Below, piece by piece: positions 57,217 to 64,000 of a DNA stretch of 64,000 nt (position 1 is its first letter; each line of letters opens with the position of its first letter). The notes beneath the pieces were generated by a model. That model had not been told where the DNA came from. It ran no database searches and saw nothing but the letters and a program-made list of their open reading frames with translations. The DNA comes from Eupransor demetentiae (GTDB lineage: Bacteria > Bacillota > Bacilli > Lactobacillales > Lactobacillaceae), in NCBI RefSeq assembly GCF_963930865.1, contig NZ_CAWVOH010000001.1:434001-498000 (forward strand). Reading direction: 5' to 3'. Both the position numbers and the translations under genes were made by a program.

Positions 57217-57347
57217 TAGAATATGCTCCTTCTTCTAATCTTTTTATAATCTAACACGGAAGCTGAAGGAAGGCAAGTCTTAATTTCAAAAAACATTACT
57301 GCATGATAGGCGAATTTTACTTATCAAGAAAAACAAAAGATACCATT

Positions 57348-57369
57348 AAACCCGAACAACTGTTATAAT
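57348..57369 (+). promoter_or_regulatory. PurBox-like site and -10 box of pbuX-xpt
   Basis: AAACCCGAACAAC (57348-57360) is close to AWWWCCGAACWWT and abuts TATAAT (57364-57369). Confidence 0.6.
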
Positions 57370-57380
57370 TTTTGTATCGT

Positions 57381-57482
57381 ATTGGAGTTATATCCGGTTT
57401 TTAATGCTAACCGAGTCTCTACCGTCCGGCAAAAAGGACGACTAACACCAATCTCTTTTAGACGCTTTTCGCGTTCTTTTTG
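57381..57482 (+). promoter_or_regulatory. Guanine-type purine riboswitch with terminator
   Basis: P1 pairs TTGGAGTTA (57382-57390) with TAACACCAA (57443-57451). P2 is GGTT/AACC, the joining segment AGTCTCTACC matches AGTTTCTACC, and P3 is GTCC/GGAC. The GACTA that follows has C where adenine riboswitches have T, so guanine or hypoxanthine is the likely ligand. A small hairpin GACGC/GCGTT with TTTTT follows (57461-57481). GAGACTC (57486-57492) can pair with GAGTCTC inside the aptamer as antiterminator. Ligand should turn the operon off. Confidence 0.83.
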
Positions 57483-57544
57483 GATGAGACTCTCCGCATT
57501 AACTGGATATGGCCATACAATCTTATGCCTTCCAAGGAGATCTC

Positions 57545-58843
57545 ATGGACACACCCAATCAACCCCTACCCAAGTTTCAAGCATTGCTACTGGGTCTGCA
57601 GCACGTTCTGGCGATGTATGCCGGATCAATTCTGGTTCCCCTCTTAATTGGAACTGCACTGCATTTTTCACCCAAGCAGCTAGCCTATCTAATTTCTGTT
57701 GATATTTTCTGTACGGGTATCGCGACACTCTTCCAGTTAAAGCAAACGCCTTTGACCGGAATTGCCTTGCCTGTAGTTCTCGGCTCTTCCATTCAGGCCG
57801 TTTCGCCCTTAATCAACATCGGTTCAACTCTCGGTTGGGGTGCCATGTACGGAGCCACCATCGTCGCCGGGCTCTTTGTCGTTTTAATTGCTGGTTCCTT
57901 TGCCCGACTACGCGCCTTATTCCCACCGGTCGTGACTGGTTCTCTTATCACGGTCATCGGACTGAGCTTAGTTCCGATTGTCTTACAAAATTGGGGTGGC
58001 GGTAACTTGACTGCCGCTAGCTTCGGTTCCCTACAAAATCTCCTAATTGGCTTTGTGACCGTTGCCATTACCTTGCTTTTGATGAAATTCGCCCATGGCT
58101 TTCTGAAAGCCATTGCTGTTTTGCTGGGGATTATTTTGGGTACAATTTTTGCAGCTTTACTCGGCTCGGTTTCGCTAAAACCTGTTAGCGATGCAGCCTG
58201 GTTCCACCTACCACAGCCCTTCTTTCTGGGGACACCAAGCTTTTCTTGGTCGGCCAGTCTAACCATGATTGTCATTGTCCTGACGGCCATGGTGGAAGCA
58301 ACAGGTGTTTACTTTGCCCTTGCTGACTTAACCGGCAAAAAGCTGGAACGAAAGGACCTAGCTCGTGGTTACCGCGCCGAAGGATTGGCCGTCGTTCTTT
58401 CTGGAATTTTCAACACCTTCCCCTACTCGACCTTTTCGCAAAACGTTGCCGTTGTGCGTTTGTCGGGTGTTAAAACGAAACAACCCATTTACTACGCAGC
58501 CTGTCTCCTAATCTTGTTGGGCCTGTTACCCAAGTTCGGTGCGCTGGCAACCATCATTCCCAGTCCTGTCCTTGGTGGTGCCATGATGGTCATGTTTTCA
58601 ACGATTGCCATCCAGGGCTTCCAGATCCTTGGTAAAATCAATTTGAATCAGGAAGGTAATTTGCTCACAGCAGGATTATCAATTGGCGCAGGCCTTGGCA
58701 TTACAGCTGTTCCCAGCTTCTTTGGCCAATTACCAGAGGCGCTGAAGCTCGTCTTTAGCAATGGCGTGGTCGTGACCACGCTAGTTGCGGTCCTCCTAAA
58801 CCTCCTGCTTAATGGCTGGCCAAAAGAAAATCAAAATATTTAA
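57545..58843 (+). CDS. pbuX: Xanthine/uracil-type purine permease
   Basis: 432 residues, NCS2 family, about 12-14 spans. LLLGLQHVLAMYAGSILVPL at the start, PVVLGSSIQAVSPLI, the family signature region PYSTFSQNVAVVRLSGVKTKQPIYYAA and VLGGAMMVMFSTIAIQG. ATG 57545 after AAGGAGA; the frame opens at 57509 without need. Co-transcribed with xpt behind a guanine riboswitch, which marks xanthine as the likely substrate. Confidence 0.92.
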   Translation: MDTPNQPLPKFQALLLGLQHVLAMYAGSILVPLLIGTALHFSPKQLAYLISVDIFCTGIATLFQLKQTPLTGIALPVVLGSSIQAVSPLINIGSTLGWGAMYGATIVAGLFVVLIAGSFARLRALFPPVVTGSLITVIGLSLVPIVLQNWGGGNLTAASFGSLQNLLIGFVTVAITLLLMKFAHGFLKAIAVLLGIILGTIFAALLGSVSLKPVSDAAWFHLPQPFFLGTPSFSWSASLTMIVIVLTAMVEATGVYFALADLTGKKLERKDLARGYRAEGLAVVLSGIFNTFPYSTFSQNVAVVRLSGVKTKQPIYYAACLLILLGLLPKFGALATIIPSPVLGGAMMVMFSTIAIQGFQILGKINLNQEGNLLTAGLSIGAGLGITAVPSFFGQLPEALKLVFSNGVVVTTLVAVLLNLLLNGWPKENQNI

Positions 58844-58857
58844 GGAGCTAAATTCTC

Positions 58858-59442
58858 ATGAAAGAATTAGAAGCACGCATTCAATCGGAAGGCCACGTTC
58901 TAGGCGAAGATATTCTAAAGGTCGATTCCTTTTTAAATCATCAAATCGACCCCAATTTAATGCAAGCCATGGGCAATGAATTTGCCCGGCTCTTCGAAAG
59001 TCAAGGCGTTACCAAAATCATCACCGTTGAAGCTTCCGGAATTGCCCCTGCCGTCATGGCGGGACTAGCATTGGATGTCCCCGTCGTTTTTGCCCGCAAG
59101 AGCAAATCACGTATTCTTTCCGATGAGGCCTTTACGGCAGATGTTTATTCCTATACTAAGCAAACGACTAACCAGATTCGTATCGAAAAGCGCTTTCTTT
59201 CGGCCAGTGACCGGGTTTTAATCATTGATGATTTCTTAGCTAACGGCCAAGCCTTGTTGGGCCTCAAAGCCTTGGCCGATGAGGCTGGCGCAAGCATCGT
59301 TGGTGCTGGCATTGTCATCGAAAAAGCCTTCCAGCCAGGTCGTAAAGCCGCTAATGAGGCTGGCTTAAATAACATTCAATCCTTAGCGCGCATCGCCGCT
59401 TTTGAGGATGGACAAGTCATTTTCGTTGATGAAGAGAAGTAA
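58858..59442 (+). CDS. xpt: Xanthine phosphoribosyltransferase
   Basis: Converts xanthine plus PRPP to XMP. 194 residues, matching B. subtilis Xpt length. ITVEASGIAPAVMAGLALDVPVVFARK near residues 60-80 and the PRPP loop VLIIDDFLANGQALLGL are standard. AAGGAGC precedes the ATG, 14 bases after pbuX. Works with PbuX in xanthine salvage. Confidence 0.95.
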   Translation: MKELEARIQSEGHVLGEDILKVDSFLNHQIDPNLMQAMGNEFARLFESQGVTKIITVEASGIAPAVMAGLALDVPVVFARKSKSRILSDEAFTADVYSYTKQTTNQIRIEKRFLSASDRVLIIDDFLANGQALLGLKALADEAGASIVGAGIVIEKAFQPGRKAANEAGLNNIQSLARIAAFEDGQVIFVDEEK

Positions 59443-59473
59443 AAAGAGTTGGTAGAAACCGACTCTTTTTTGT
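59440..59473 (+). terminator. Terminator of pbuX-xpt
   Basis: AAAAGAGTtggtagaaACCGACTCTTTTTT-type hairpin (AAAAGAGTTGGT/ACCGACTCTTTTT). Confidence 0.85.
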
Positions 59474-59569
59474 TTGGATTAATGACGAACGAAGGACCGA
59501 TCATAAAATCTTTTTATTCGGATTATTCGCTTATTTTGGATTAAACCACGACCTATTATTAACATTTTC

Positions 59570-59623
59570 TTGCATTCATGACCAAAAACACGTATATTAT
59601 CCTTTGGTTAATTGTTAATTAAC
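59570..59623 (+). promoter_or_regulatory. Promoter and operator-like repeat of guaC
   Basis: TTGCAT (59570-59575), 17 bases, TATATT (59593-59598). Just downstream, GTTAATT-gtt-AATTAAC (59607-59623) is a perfect inverted repeat over the likely transcription start. Confidence 0.6.
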
Positions 59624-59667
59624 TCTAAACACGATTATCCCAATCGAATCGGAAAAGGAAGTACCAC

Positions 59668-60624
59668 ATGAAAACATTTGATTACGATGCTATCCGTCTT
59701 TTGCCCAAGAAAAGTGTCTTGAAGAGCCGCCGCGAAGCCGATACCAGCGTTATTCTTGGTCAGCACCGTTTCAAGCTACCAGTTATGCCGGCCAACATGG
59801 CGACGGTGATTGATGAAAATCTCGCCGAATGGCTTTCAGCACGTGGCTATTTTTACGTGATGCACCGTTTTCAGCCCGAAACTCGTTTTGATTTCGTAAA
59901 AAAAATCCAAGCCAAGGGACAAATTGCTTCCATTAGTCTTGGTATTACTGATGATGAATACAAATTAATTGATCAATTCCAGACCAACAATGTTTGCCCA
60001 GAATACATCACCATTGACGTCGCCCACGGCCACTCCGACTATGTGATTAAGATGGTTCGCTACATCAAGGAAAAGCTGCCTAACACTTTCCTAATTGTCG
60101 GCAATCTTGGTACTCCTGAAGCCATTGTTGAAATTGAGGCAGCCGGTGCCGACGCAAGCAAGGTTGGAATCGGCCCTGGAAAAGCCTGCATCACCAAGGA
60201 CAAGACCGGTTTTGGTACCAATGGTTGGCAGTTGGCTGCTATCGCTCAGTGTGCCCAAGTCGCCAACAAACCCATCATTGCTGACGGTGGCATTCGTCAT
60301 AACGGCGACATTGCCAAGTCCATTCGTTTTGGTGCAAGCATGGTCATGATTGGTTCCATGTTTGCCGGTCACGATGAAACTCCCGGTGACATCATTGAGG
60401 AAGACGGGCAAACTTATAAGGCCTATTATGGTTCAGCCTCTGCTGCGCAAAAGGGCCACCAGCATAACGTCGAGGGGCGCAGTCTCAAGGTCGAGTACAA
60501 AGGCAGCATTCAAAGTACTTTGACCGCCATGGAAGAAGATTTACAGTCCGCCATTTCCTATGCCGGCGGCCGTGATTTGACCAGTTTGAAGACGGTCGAC
60601 TATGTTGTGCTAACTGATTACTAA
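59668..60624 (+). CDS. guaC: GMP reductase
   Basis: Reduces GMP to IMP with NADPH, returning guanine nucleotides to the adenine branch. 318 residues, IMPDH/GMPR barrel without CBS domains. It starts MKTFDYDAIRLLPKK, with VMPANMATVIDE, the catalytic Cys174 in GIGPGKACITKDKTG and DGGIRHNGDIAKSIRFGA. GGAAG before the ATG. Its place beside xpt fits purine salvage. Single gene ended by a shared terminator. Confidence 0.94.
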   Translation: MKTFDYDAIRLLPKKSVLKSRREADTSVILGQHRFKLPVMPANMATVIDENLAEWLSARGYFYVMHRFQPETRFDFVKKIQAKGQIASISLGITDDEYKLIDQFQTNNVCPEYITIDVAHGHSDYVIKMVRYIKEKLPNTFLIVGNLGTPEAIVEIEAAGADASKVGIGPGKACITKDKTGFGTNGWQLAAIAQCAQVANKPIIADGGIRHNGDIAKSIRFGASMVMIGSMFAGHDETPGDIIEEDGQTYKAYYGSASAAQKGHQHNVEGRSLKVEYKGSIQSTLTAMEEDLQSAISYAGGRDLTSLKTVDYVVLTDY

Positions 60625-60625
60625 A

Positions 60626-60660
60626 GGAAAAAGCAGACCTTCATGGTCTGCTTTTTTATT
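60626..60660. terminator. Bidirectional terminator between guaC and cadD-like gene
   Basis: AAAAAGCAGACCttcatGGTCTGCTTTTTT. Confidence 0.92.
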
Positions 60661-61201
60661 CAAAGAATATCCAAATTCCAATCGCAAAATAAATCAGCGC
60701 AACTGCCAGATGTTCACGTTTATTGATTACCCGGCGAATGACCGACCAACCGCCGATTTGCTTGCCAATCAACCACCAGAGCGGAATCATCACCACGAAG
60801 CCCGATGCAAAAACTAAGGTCTGATCAAGACTTTGTTTGACAATGATTGGGATATAAATGCCCAGATTGTCGGCCCCGCCCGCGATGGTTAAGGCAGCTA
60901 CCTGAGCAACACTGATTTTACTTCCGGTTGATTCCTTAAGCTTATTTTTCTCAAATAGCTTCTTAAGCGCCAAGATAATCGGCACAATCCCCAACCACTT
61001 AACCGGAAAATCAGTGGCGGCCGACAGAAAAGTCGCAATGCAAAAACTGACGAAGAGCAAGGTGAAAACGCCAATGTACTGACCGGCCAAAATGTTGCGC
61101 CGATCCTTCTTGCCGGCCGCTTGAGCAAAGAGAACGGTCAAGACCACGATGTCATCCATATTGCTGCTGATGAAGGCAATGATGCTGATTATAATAGTCA
61201 T
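60656..61201 (-). CDS. CadD-like cadmium resistance family transporter
   Basis: 181 residues, five to six spans. SSNMDDIVVLTVLFAQA, a hydrophilic GQYIGVFTLLFVSF block and TIAGGADNLGIYIPII are the paired blocks (NxDDxxVL and GADNxGxYxP) of the CadD family. Members give low-level cadmium resistance or have unproved substrates. No metal regulator is adjacent, so substrate is open. The ribosome binding site is not strong (GGGAATGCC). Confidence 0.83.
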   Translation of the reverse strand: MTIIISIIAFISSNMDDIVVLTVLFAQAAGKKDRRNILAGQYIGVFTLLFVSFCIATFLSAATDFPVKWLGIVPIILALKKLFEKNKLKESTGSKISVAQVAALTIAGGADNLGIYIPIIVKQSLDQTLVFASGFVVMIPLWWLIGKQIGGWSVIRRVINKREHLAVALIYFAIGIWIFFE

Positions 61202-61280
61202 GGCATTCCCTGTCCAAGTATCGATTACAAATTTGTTGTTTTTATTTTATCATGTTGAGCAATTCACCTGATAATATGCT

Positions 61281-62201
61281 TTATTGTTCGAAAATTTTTG
61301 CGATTCCTTCTTGAATTGTAGTTACCTTAAAATTCGGAAAAGCATTACGGAACTTCGCATCTGAAAAAATGTTATCCTCTGCGTAACGTGGCAATAACTC
61401 CATTAACTCTTTAACCGATTTACTAAAGTGTGAACCAAATTGAAAAATCCAGTATGGTAATACCCGATATGATACTTTGCCTCCGGTAACGTCTTTAATA
61501 GCTTCAATTAACTGTTGATACGTCAGTGGACGGTCAACGGGCAAATGCCAAGTCTGGTTATATGCTGAAGCTGTATTAGCTAACAATGCCATCGCTCTAC
61601 TAGCATCAGGTGTCCAAATTAAAGTCCTTAATTTATCGGCTGACAAAGGAATTAGAGCTTTCTTATCTCGCTTAATACGGTTAAATATCATGGTGTTTGT
61701 AATACTTTGCGTTTTGCCCGGTCCATAAAATTCAGGAGCACGACAAATCATAGTATCTAAATCTGAAGAAGTCATTAACTCTTCAATTTGGCTAGCCATT
61801 TTTGACCTTACTTCAGATTTAAGACCCTTAGGAGAATATTGCATCTGTTCCGTTTGAATTTCATTATTCTTAGGGTACATATAAGTATTATCGAAGAAAA
61901 CAAGCTTTGCTCCAGTTTGTTCACAGGCCCGAACAACATTGTTCAACATCGTTGGAAAATCCCTATGCCAGATTTTACCGTCCATTGGTAAGCCGGCCGT
62001 AAAATATACAATCTGACTGCCCTTTACGGCCTTCAATGTTTGATCATAATTCGTTAAATTTGCGGGTACAAGCGTATCATCCTCATTAATTTTCTTTGGA
62101 TGGCGACTTACTAAACGAATATCTTTCGTGTAATTTCGATTCAACTCCTTTGCTAATTCTTGTCCAATTTGTCCATTACTTCCTAATATTGCTTGTGTCA
62201 T
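61281..62201 (-). CDS. NAD-dependent epimerase/dehydratase family protein
   Basis: 306 residues, extended SDR fold. AILGSNGQIGQELAKEL carries the GxxGxxG cofactor site; a YMYPK block with neighbouring residues stands for the YxxxK active site; WTPDASRAMALLANT is typical of the sugar-epimerase-like branch. Start overlaps the end of the DJ-1 gene by 4 bases. Third gene of the ArsR-controlled operon. Substrate unknown. Confidence 0.83.
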   Translation of the reverse strand: MTQAILGSNGQIGQELAKELNRNYTKDIRLVSRHPKKINEDDTLVPANLTNYDQTLKAVKGSQIVYFTAGLPMDGKIWHRDFPTMLNNVVRACEQTGAKLVFFDNTYMYPKNNEIQTEQMQYSPKGLKSEVRSKMASQIEELMTSSDLDTMICRAPEFYGPGKTQSITNTMIFNRIKRDKKALIPLSADKLRTLIWTPDASRAMALLANTASAYNQTWHLPVDRPLTYQQLIEAIKDVTGGKVSYRVLPYWIFQFGSHFSKSVKELMELLPRYAEDNIFSDAKFRNAFPNFKVTTIQEGIAKIFEQ

Positions 62202-62875
62202 GATAATGCCTCAATAAATTTGTTAGCAACTGCCCGAACAGAAAATGGATTCTGACCAGTAATGAATTGGCCATCTTGCACGGCGAATGAAGCATAAGCA
62301 CGTTTTTTCTCATATTTACCACCGCGTGCTTCCACCATTTTTTGGTTAAGAAAAGGCACAACCTTACGCTTTCTTGCCAAAATTTCTTCAGTGGCAGTGA
62401 AGCCAGTAATCTTTTTATTTTTAATTAAATAATTTCCTTCGGCATCATGTAAATTCAGCAAACCGGCGATTCCGTGACAAACTGACATAACGTAACCATT
62501 ATTTTGATATATCGCTTCTGCAATTGTCTGCAATTCTTTGTTATCAGGAAAATCCCACATCACACCGTGTCCACCGGTGTAATAAATTGATGCATATTCG
62601 CTGGGGGTAACCTGACTAGGCTTCAAGGTATTTACCAGAGCATTATTCACAAAATTATCATCACGATATAGCTTCATCGTGGCATCATCTAAATAAGACA
62701 TACTACGCGGATCTAAGGGTACAAAACCACCTGATGGACTAGCATAGTCGACTCCGATTCCGTTTTTCTGCATTTCATCAACAAATTCTGCACTCTCACC
62801 GAGCCACAATCCTGTTGCTTCATCACGGTTACCATAGCTTTTCACATTGGTCTCAACTACTAATACTTTGGTCAT
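62198..62875 (-). CDS. DJ-1/PfpI family protein (Hsp31-like)
   Basis: 225 residues. The nucleophile elbow is VMSVCHGIAGLL with Cys133-His134. The acidic partner is in LGESAEF near the N-terminus (Glu28), and YYTGGHGVMWD is the family's GGHG block. These enzymes act as glyoxalase III or chaperone-like stress proteins. Overlaps the regulator gene upstream and the SDR gene downstream, so all three are co-translated; a response to reactive aldehydes is a plausible common role. Confidence 0.88.
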   Translation of the reverse strand: MTKVLVVETNVKSYGNRDEATGLWLGESAEFVDEMQKNGIGVDYASPSGGFVPLDPRSMSYLDDATMKLYRDDNFVNNALVNTLKPSQVTPSEYASIYYTGGHGVMWDFPDNKELQTIAEAIYQNNGYVMSVCHGIAGLLNLHDAEGNYLIKNKKITGFTATEEILARKRKVVPFLNQKMVEARGGKYEKKRAYASFAVQDGQFITGQNPFSVRAVANKFIEALS

Positions 62876-63210
62876 GATTCCTCCATTCGGTCAGTGTATT
62901 GAATAACATCGCCGATAAAATTCTGCAATTGTGTTAACTTTTCATTCTTAGGACAAACATAGTAGAAATTCTTCCGTGCTTCAGAACGATAATCAACTAG
63001 TTCAGCATCCCGCAAAATCTTTAAATGATGCGAGACCGCCGGCCTCGACAATCCTGTTGCGCTCGTCAGTTCCCCTACTTGCAGTCCAGAACAACTCTCG
63101 TCACCCAGCAATTGGATGATTATTTCCTGACGTTTTTCGTCACCTAATGCTTGTAATAAGCCGGAGAGATTCTGAAAATCAGATTTTAGCGCTGAAATAT
63201 TTTTATCCAT
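62872..63210 (-). CDS. ArsR family winged-helix regulator
   Basis: 112 residues. LLQALGDEKRQEIIIQLLG opens the winged helix, and LTSATGLSRPAVSHHLKILRDAELVDYRSEARKNFYYV is the recognition helix and wing. A Cys in ESCSGLQVGEL lies where thiol-sensing members are sometimes modified; the usual metal-site CxC is absent. First gene of the operon with DJ-1 and SDR genes, with a perfect palindrome in its promoter. Confidence 0.9.
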   Translation of the reverse strand: MDKNISALKSDFQNLSGLLQALGDEKRQEIIIQLLGDESCSGLQVGELTSATGLSRPAVSHHLKILRDAELVDYRSEARKNFYYVCPKNEKLTQLQNFIGDVIQYTDRMEES

Positions 63211-63230
63211 GGGACACCTTCTTTATTTAT

Positions 63231-63252
63231 ATGGTTTAAATATTTAAACCAT
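63231..63252. promoter_or_regulatory. Perfect 22-bp palindrome, likely ArsR operator
   Basis: Arms ATGGTTTAAAT and ATTTAAACCAT meet without a spacer, 21 bases upstream of the regulator start. Confidence 0.8.
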
Positions 63253-63313
63253 TAAAACACAAACCATTTTAAAGAGCAAGATTTTTAATCAAACATTTTT
63301 TAATTAATTTCTA

Positions 63314-63349
63314 CAAAAAAAGCAGTCTCACTTAAGGACTGCTTTTTGC
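63314..63349 (-). terminator. Terminator after the Cse60-like gene
   Basis: AAAAAGCAGTCC ... GGACTGCTTTTTTT type hairpin read on the minus strand. Confidence 0.85.
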
Positions 63350-63350
63350 T

Positions 63351-63512
63351 TTACTTATACAAAATCAAGGCTGACAAATGTCGAGCCCAACGGTTGAATT
63401 TAACATCAACAATCTCGTGATCTTGGTTTTGGAGGTCTTCCAAAACCTTGTTCAACTCGCTTTCAAAATACTCGTCTGATTTAAAACGGGTCGAAAATAA
63501 CTTCGTTAACAT
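63351..63512 (-). CDS. Cse60-like small protein
   Basis: 53 residues: MLTKLFSTRFKSDEYFESEL, then NKVLEDLQNQDHEIVDVKF and an end of RHLSALILYK. The spacing of F...L..VLEDL, the IVDVKF strand and the final SALILY match the small Cse60-type family that is widespread in Firmicutes and of unknown function. AAGGGAG is 7 bases before the ATG, and it lies 12 bases after the P-type ATPase stop, so it is the tail of that operon, closed by a terminator. Confidence 0.75.
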   Translation of the reverse strand: MLTKLFSTRFKSDEYFESELNKVLEDLQNQDHEIVDVKFNRWARHLSALILYK

Positions 63513-63524
63513 TTCAAATCTCCC

Positions 63525-64000
63525 TTAGCTATTACGCTTCAAAAAATACTTCCGCACTACCCACTTACGCAATTCTTCCAAGAGAATCAGCGGAATGGGA
63601 ATAGCAATCAAGAAGAGCCATTCTTGCACGCCCAGAGCGTGTGTGTTGAAGACACCCTGTAGGAATGGCACGTAGATGATCAAGGAAATCAAAATCACTT
63701 CGAAGATGATTCCTGTCACGATGTGCTTGTTACTAAAGAGGCCAATCTTGAAGACGGACGTGTACTTTGTCCGGGCGTTCATCGCCGCCGCAATCTGACA
63801 GAAGACGATGGCGGCCAAAGTAATCGTCGTCGCTTCCGCATAAACTGCACCGGATGCTGACAAGGCGTGTTTTGGCCAGCCATAAGCATAGTTGACGAAG
63901 AAGTAAGCACCGGCTGAAATAATCGAAGCTACCAAACCATAAAGACCAAAGGCCTTCCAAATAATGGACTTATTGAGCAAGTGCGCCTTGCGTGAACGTG
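63525..64000 (-). CDS. P-type cation-transporting ATPase, C-terminal part
   Basis: The frame runs off the right edge of the window; only the last about 158 residues are seen. They hold three to four spans of the cation-ATPase C-terminal membrane domain, with the pattern AATTITLAAIVFCQIAAAMNART(K) and EVILISLIIYVPFLQGVFNT and a basic end. This is the layout of SERCA/PMR1-type calcium or magnesium ATPases. Ion specificity cannot be judged from this part. The Cse60-like gene follows in the same direction. Confidence 0.88.
   Translation of the reverse strand, partial: RSRKAHLLNKSIIWKAFGLYGLVASIISAGAYFFVNYAYGWPKHALSASGAVYAEATTITLAAIVFCQIAAAMNARTKYTSVFKIGLFSNKHIVTGIIFEVILISLIIYVPFLQGVFNTHALGVQEWLFLIAIPIPLILLEELRKWVVRKYFLKRNS

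Noticed and set aside
57793..58290. Minus-strand frame of 165 codons opposite pbuX
   Set aside because: Basic, motif-free product opposite a clear permease gene.
1..64000. tRNA or rRNA genes
   Set aside because: No tRNA-like cloverleaf or rRNA sequence was recognised on either strand by eye; a covariance-model scan would settle it.

Overview
The window looks like a chromosomal segment of a low-to-mid-GC lactic acid bacterium of the Lactobacillaceae, most like the Leuconostoc/Fructobacillus/Weissella group. This rests on gene content, strong AAGGAG-type ribosome binding sites, CcpA- and PurR-type operators, a T-box in front of the trp genes, and LPxTG-type surface proteins. The genus is an inference from general character, not from a marker gene. 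I see no rRNA, tRNA, insertion sequence, prophage or CRISPR array.

Layout. 0-1.3 kb: the end of a 2-keto-4-pentenoate hydratase-like gene, then phosphoglycerate mutase. 1.4-10.3 kb: a tandem array of four paralogous secreted proteins resembling short streptococcal antigen I/II (GbpC/Spa) adhesins. One has lost the wall anchor and one has lost the GbpC core. 10.3-17 kb: a T-box-controlled trp operon in the unusual order B-D-C-F-A-E-G. 17-25 kb: an AT-rich AbiH-type abortive infection gene, a small membrane protein, nitroreductase plus NAD(P)-binding protein, a HAD phosphatase, a TetR regulator with a YeiH-type exporter, and an acyl-CoA-ligase/thiolase pair. 25-39.7 kb: purA, purB and the complete purEKCSQLFMNHD operon, with PurBox-like sites, giving IMP and AMP from PRPP. 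39.7-43.6 kb: a small TetR pair, a DUF2798 membrane protein, and proBA followed by a frameshifted acetyltransferase.

43.6-49.3 kb is the most unusual region. A zinc-type methyltransferase plus amino-acid ABC transporter operon is preceded by a Met/Cys-rich 13-residue leader peptide with two mutually exclusive perfect hairpins and a downstream terminator. The operon is flanked by copies of a type I toxin-antitoxin locus (two complete holin-like toxins and one truncated remnant). 49.3-57 kb: a CRE-controlled organophosphate/phosphate antiporter, a defence-like gene broken by a 17-bp tandem duplication, a FtsX/ABC exporter with a HxlR regulator, and an ilvE pseudogene that still carries an Ile-rich leader-peptide attenuator. 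57.3-60.6 kb: purine salvage, with pbuX-xpt behind a guanine riboswitch and a PurBox, then guaC. 60.6-64 kb: a CadD-like transporter, an ArsR/DJ-1/NmrA-type operon with a perfect 22-bp palindrome at its promoter, a tiny Cse60-like gene, and the C-terminal part of a P-type cation ATPase running off the window.

The genes together describe a cell that makes its own purines, tryptophan and proline, has lost its branched-chain aminotransferase at this locus, and controls amino-acid genes by RNA mechanisms of at least two kinds (a T-box and translated leader peptides). All functional calls come from reading translated sequence and motifs; no database search was run.
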